A DNA stretch of 28,902 nt from a virus: positions 1-28,902 of IMG/VR virus record IMGVR_UViG_3300045968_000493; one strand, given 5' to 3'. The notes under the pieces were generated by a model, which had not been told where the DNA came from, searched no databases, and worked only from the letters and a program-made list of their open reading frames with translations. A program made the position numbers and the translations under genes. Shown piece after piece: positions 27,088 through 28,902 of this stretch (positions are counted from its first letter, which is position 1; each line of letters opens with the position of its first letter).

Positions 27088-28902
27088 CTAAGTCCCTTCT
27101 CCGGCTTGAGAGACGAGGAGCAGCGGCGCACTCGTCCCATCCAGACCGACCTGCACGCAGTCCCAGTACAGCGTCGTCTGCACGCTCCCAAAATCGCTCT
27201 GCTGCTGGGCGGCGCTATACATGAACGTCGCCGGGGTCTGGTACGCCAGCCCCTGCCCCAGTGCCACCTGATGCACCACCTGCGCCCGCGTGGCGTCCTG
27301 GTAGATCGTCAGCAGGTAATGGACAAAATCCGCGTCGGGCGTGGCCTCTTCTCCGTCCACCCACTCGCCCCAGAAGCGTGCGCGCCCGCGCCAACTCAGG
27401 CGCCAGGTCCCATCACTGAGCTGCACGCCCCGCGCACTGCCCACCGTCCACGGCACCAGATTCAGGGACGGCGCGGCATACGGCGCCGGCGCCACCTGCG
27501 TCACGTCCTCCCCGATGGTGGGGCTTTTCCAGTTGCGCGTGCGGCTGCGCTCCTGCGCCAGCATGTCGCGGGTAAACACCCCCGTGCCGATCAGCAGGCA
27601 GCGCTCCCCGCTCTGATGCGTGCCGACCTGCACCTCGGTGCCGCGGCGCCCCCGGCGCAACTGGCGCAGGCGATACGTGTCACCGCCCAGATCCTCGGCA
27701 ATGCGAAAATTGAGCAGTTCCGTGCCCAGGAGCAGCGCGTTAAAGCCCATCTGCAACTCGCCCGGCGTGATACTGGTCAGGATGCCGCCGCTCACCGTCA
27801 CGTCCACCGTACTCACGAAGTCGGTGGTCTGCGCCGGCGCGGCCGGAAGCGCCGTGAGGGCCGTGCCCATACAGGGCAGCGGCGCGCCCTGCGTATCGAG
27901 GAGATAGTCCTCATCCACCGGGTCCTGCGAGCGGTAGAGCTGCGCTCCCGGCCACGGGTCGGTCGCCTCACGCTGCCCACTCACCGGCGTACTGCGATAG
28001 GAGGCGTGATAGCGCGTCGTGATGTCCTCGGCATACAGGGCCGGGAAGTCATGAAAGGCGGTCTGCGTCTGCGGCAGCACGCCGGTCCCGGCGGTGTCAT
28101 AGATGTCGGGGCGATATTCGGCCCCGGCCAGCGTCAGGGTGGTCGCCGTCTCGTCCATGGCGACGTGATCGAGCAGGACGGTCACCATGGCCGCGCCCAG
28201 GACCCCGATGCCATAGAGATCGCCCGGCTCGGGCACGGCGCCCAGTGCCGGGGCAATGGCGATGGTCACCTGCGCCCGCGTCGCGGTGGCGATAAAGGTG
28301 CGCACCAGCGGGAGATTCAGGCGCTGGATATTGACCAGGACCTCATAGGTGGTCCCCGCGACCAGGGGCACGGCCTGGTCCAAGACCAGCAGGAGCGCGG
28401 TCGATCCGGCCTGGAGGTAGCCACTATAGCCGTGCCGCCGTGCTGGCGTGTGGTAGCCCAGGCGCACCACATCAAAGGGCTCCGAGGGCAAGGCGGCCAG
28501 GGGACTCTTCCAGCTATAGCGCCGGAGGGCCAGGCGGGTCTTTTTGAGGCCATAGGCCAGGACGCGAATGGCCTGGCTCTCCCGCGTCACGGTTTTGAGC
28601 GAGGTGGTCTGCTCGTTGAGGAGTTCACTGCCGATATCGCTGGCCACGACCTCGATCAAGGCGAGCCGGTAATTCTGCGCCGCGTCAGCAAACTCCCCCC
28701 GGACCGTATTGGGTGGCGGGCCGGTGGCGCCAATGGTGCTGGTCTGCGACTCGGCCACCAGATTGCCCGGCCCGAGGTAGGCCGTGACCGGACTGCGGGG
28801 ACGGTCAATGACGTATTTGAGCAGGCCCCGGGAGGGATAGAGCGCCGCATTGCCCTCGGTGAGCAGGTCTTTCACCCAGTCCCAGGCCGGACGCCGCTGA
28901 TT
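27088..28902 (-). CDS. Tail-tip (host specificity, gpJ/GTA-like) protein, 5' part outside window
   Basis: The frame is open to the right edge for 604 residues, so the N-terminus is missing. The first visible residues NQRRPAWDWVKDLLTEG match the 'NPAW..yDlLt' part of gpJ and GTA-type tail-tip proteins. Later come VVRLGYHTPARRHGYSGYLQ, PAPAQTTDFVSTVDVTVSGG and the hallmark ELLNFRIAEDLGGDTYRLRQ then LRRGRRGTE (about 200 residues before the end), typical of these baseplate hub proteins. The product forms the tail tip and contacts the host surface or carries fibres. It is the first gene of the tail-fibre unit visible here. Confidence 0.85.
   Translation of the reverse strand, partial: NQRRPAWDWVKDLLTEGNAALYPSRGLLKYVIDRPRSPVTAYLGPGNLVAESQTSTIGATGPPPNTVRGEFADAAQNYRLALIEVVASDIGSELLNEQTTSLKTVTRESQAIRVLAYGLKKTRLALRRYSWKSPLAALPSEPFDVVRLGYHTPARRHGYSGYLQAGSTALLLVLDQAVPLVAGTTYEVLVNIQRLNLPLVRTFIATATRAQVTIAIAPALGAVPEPGDLYGIGVLGAAMVTVLLDHVAMDETATTLTLAGAEYRPDIYDTAGTGVLPQTQTAFHDFPALYAEDITTRYHASYRSTPVSGQREATDPWPGAQLYRSQDPVDEDYLLDTQGAPLPCMGTALTALPAAPAQTTDFVSTVDVTVSGGILTSITPGELQMGFNALLLGTELLNFRIAEDLGGDTYRLRQLRRGRRGTEVQVGTHQSGERCLLIGTGVFTRDMLAQERSRTRNWKSPTIGEDVTQVAPAPYAAPSLNLVPWTVGSARGVQLSDGTWRLSWRGRARFWGEWVDGEEATPDADFVHYLLTIYQDATRAQVVHQVALGQGLAYQTPATFMYSAAQQQSDFGSVQTTLYWDCVQVGLDGTSAPLLLVSQAGEGT

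Noticed and set aside
1-28902. CRISPR arrays, tRNA and rRNA genes
   Set aside because: No regularly spaced repeats of CRISPR size and no tRNA-like T-arm or acceptor patterns were found by eye. A tRNA scan would be the decisive test.

Overview
This window is phage DNA, most likely most of the genome of a temperate, HK97-type (siphovirus-like) bacteriophage. No bacterial housekeeping gene, rRNA or tRNA is visible. The sequence is GC-rich, most genes have strong Shine-Dalgarno sites, and many genes are joined by ATGA or TAATG overlaps. A lipobox protein on the early strand suggests a diderm (Gram-negative-type) host. The host cannot be named from the sequence.

Layout. (1) About 1-8235, minus strand: packaging and head module, read from right to left as HNH endonuclease, small terminase, large terminase, two tiny ORFs (42 and 22 codons), two small unknowns, portal, S49 prohead protease, HK97 major capsid, an Ig-like protein, a 158-residue protein and a partial gene at the edge. 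(2) 8399-10971, plus strand: accessory operon with an RHH regulator, a HIRAN protein, a lipoprotein, a DUF29 protein and two unknowns. (3) 11064-12758: large serine recombinase (integrase), with a perfect 11-bp inverted repeat near its 3' end that could be attP. (4) 12755-13587: lambda-like immunity switch, with a leftward XRE repressor candidate and a rightward Cro-like XRE protein on either side of an AT-rich operator region. (5) 13372-20616, plus strand: dense early operon with a zinc-finger/J-domain-like protein, a DUF3631 ATPase, a RecT-like annealing protein, a ParB-like protein with an inserted zinc knuckle, small Cys-rich proteins and a VRR-NUC nuclease. (6) 20720-23303, minus strand: late accessory or lysis-like genes, including Cys-rich small proteins, a two-helix membrane protein, a secreted beta-helix protein and a one-helix membrane protein. 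(7) 23445-24239: plus-strand HNH endonuclease inserted as a free-standing gene. (8) 24264-28902, minus strand: small tail-associated protein, tail fibre, and gpJ/GTA-like tail-tip protein running off the right edge.

Both ends of the window lie in the same leftward late transcription unit: head genes exit on the left and tail-tip genes enter on the right. The natural reading is a circular or circularly permuted map whose missing arc holds the head-tail connectors, tail tube and tape measure. The integrase lies in the middle rather than at a host junction, which fits a virion or circular form better than an integrated prophage.

The most interesting parts are: a tail-fibre gene whose 5' end is cut off by a remnant of a truncated HNH gene on the opposite strand; a shared hairpin-containing 5' leader in front of both plus-strand HNH genes; the candidate attP inside the integrase gene; the helically phased half-sites of the immunity switch; and two unusual domain combinations, topoisomerase-type zinc finger with an HPD motif, and ParB with a zinc knuckle.
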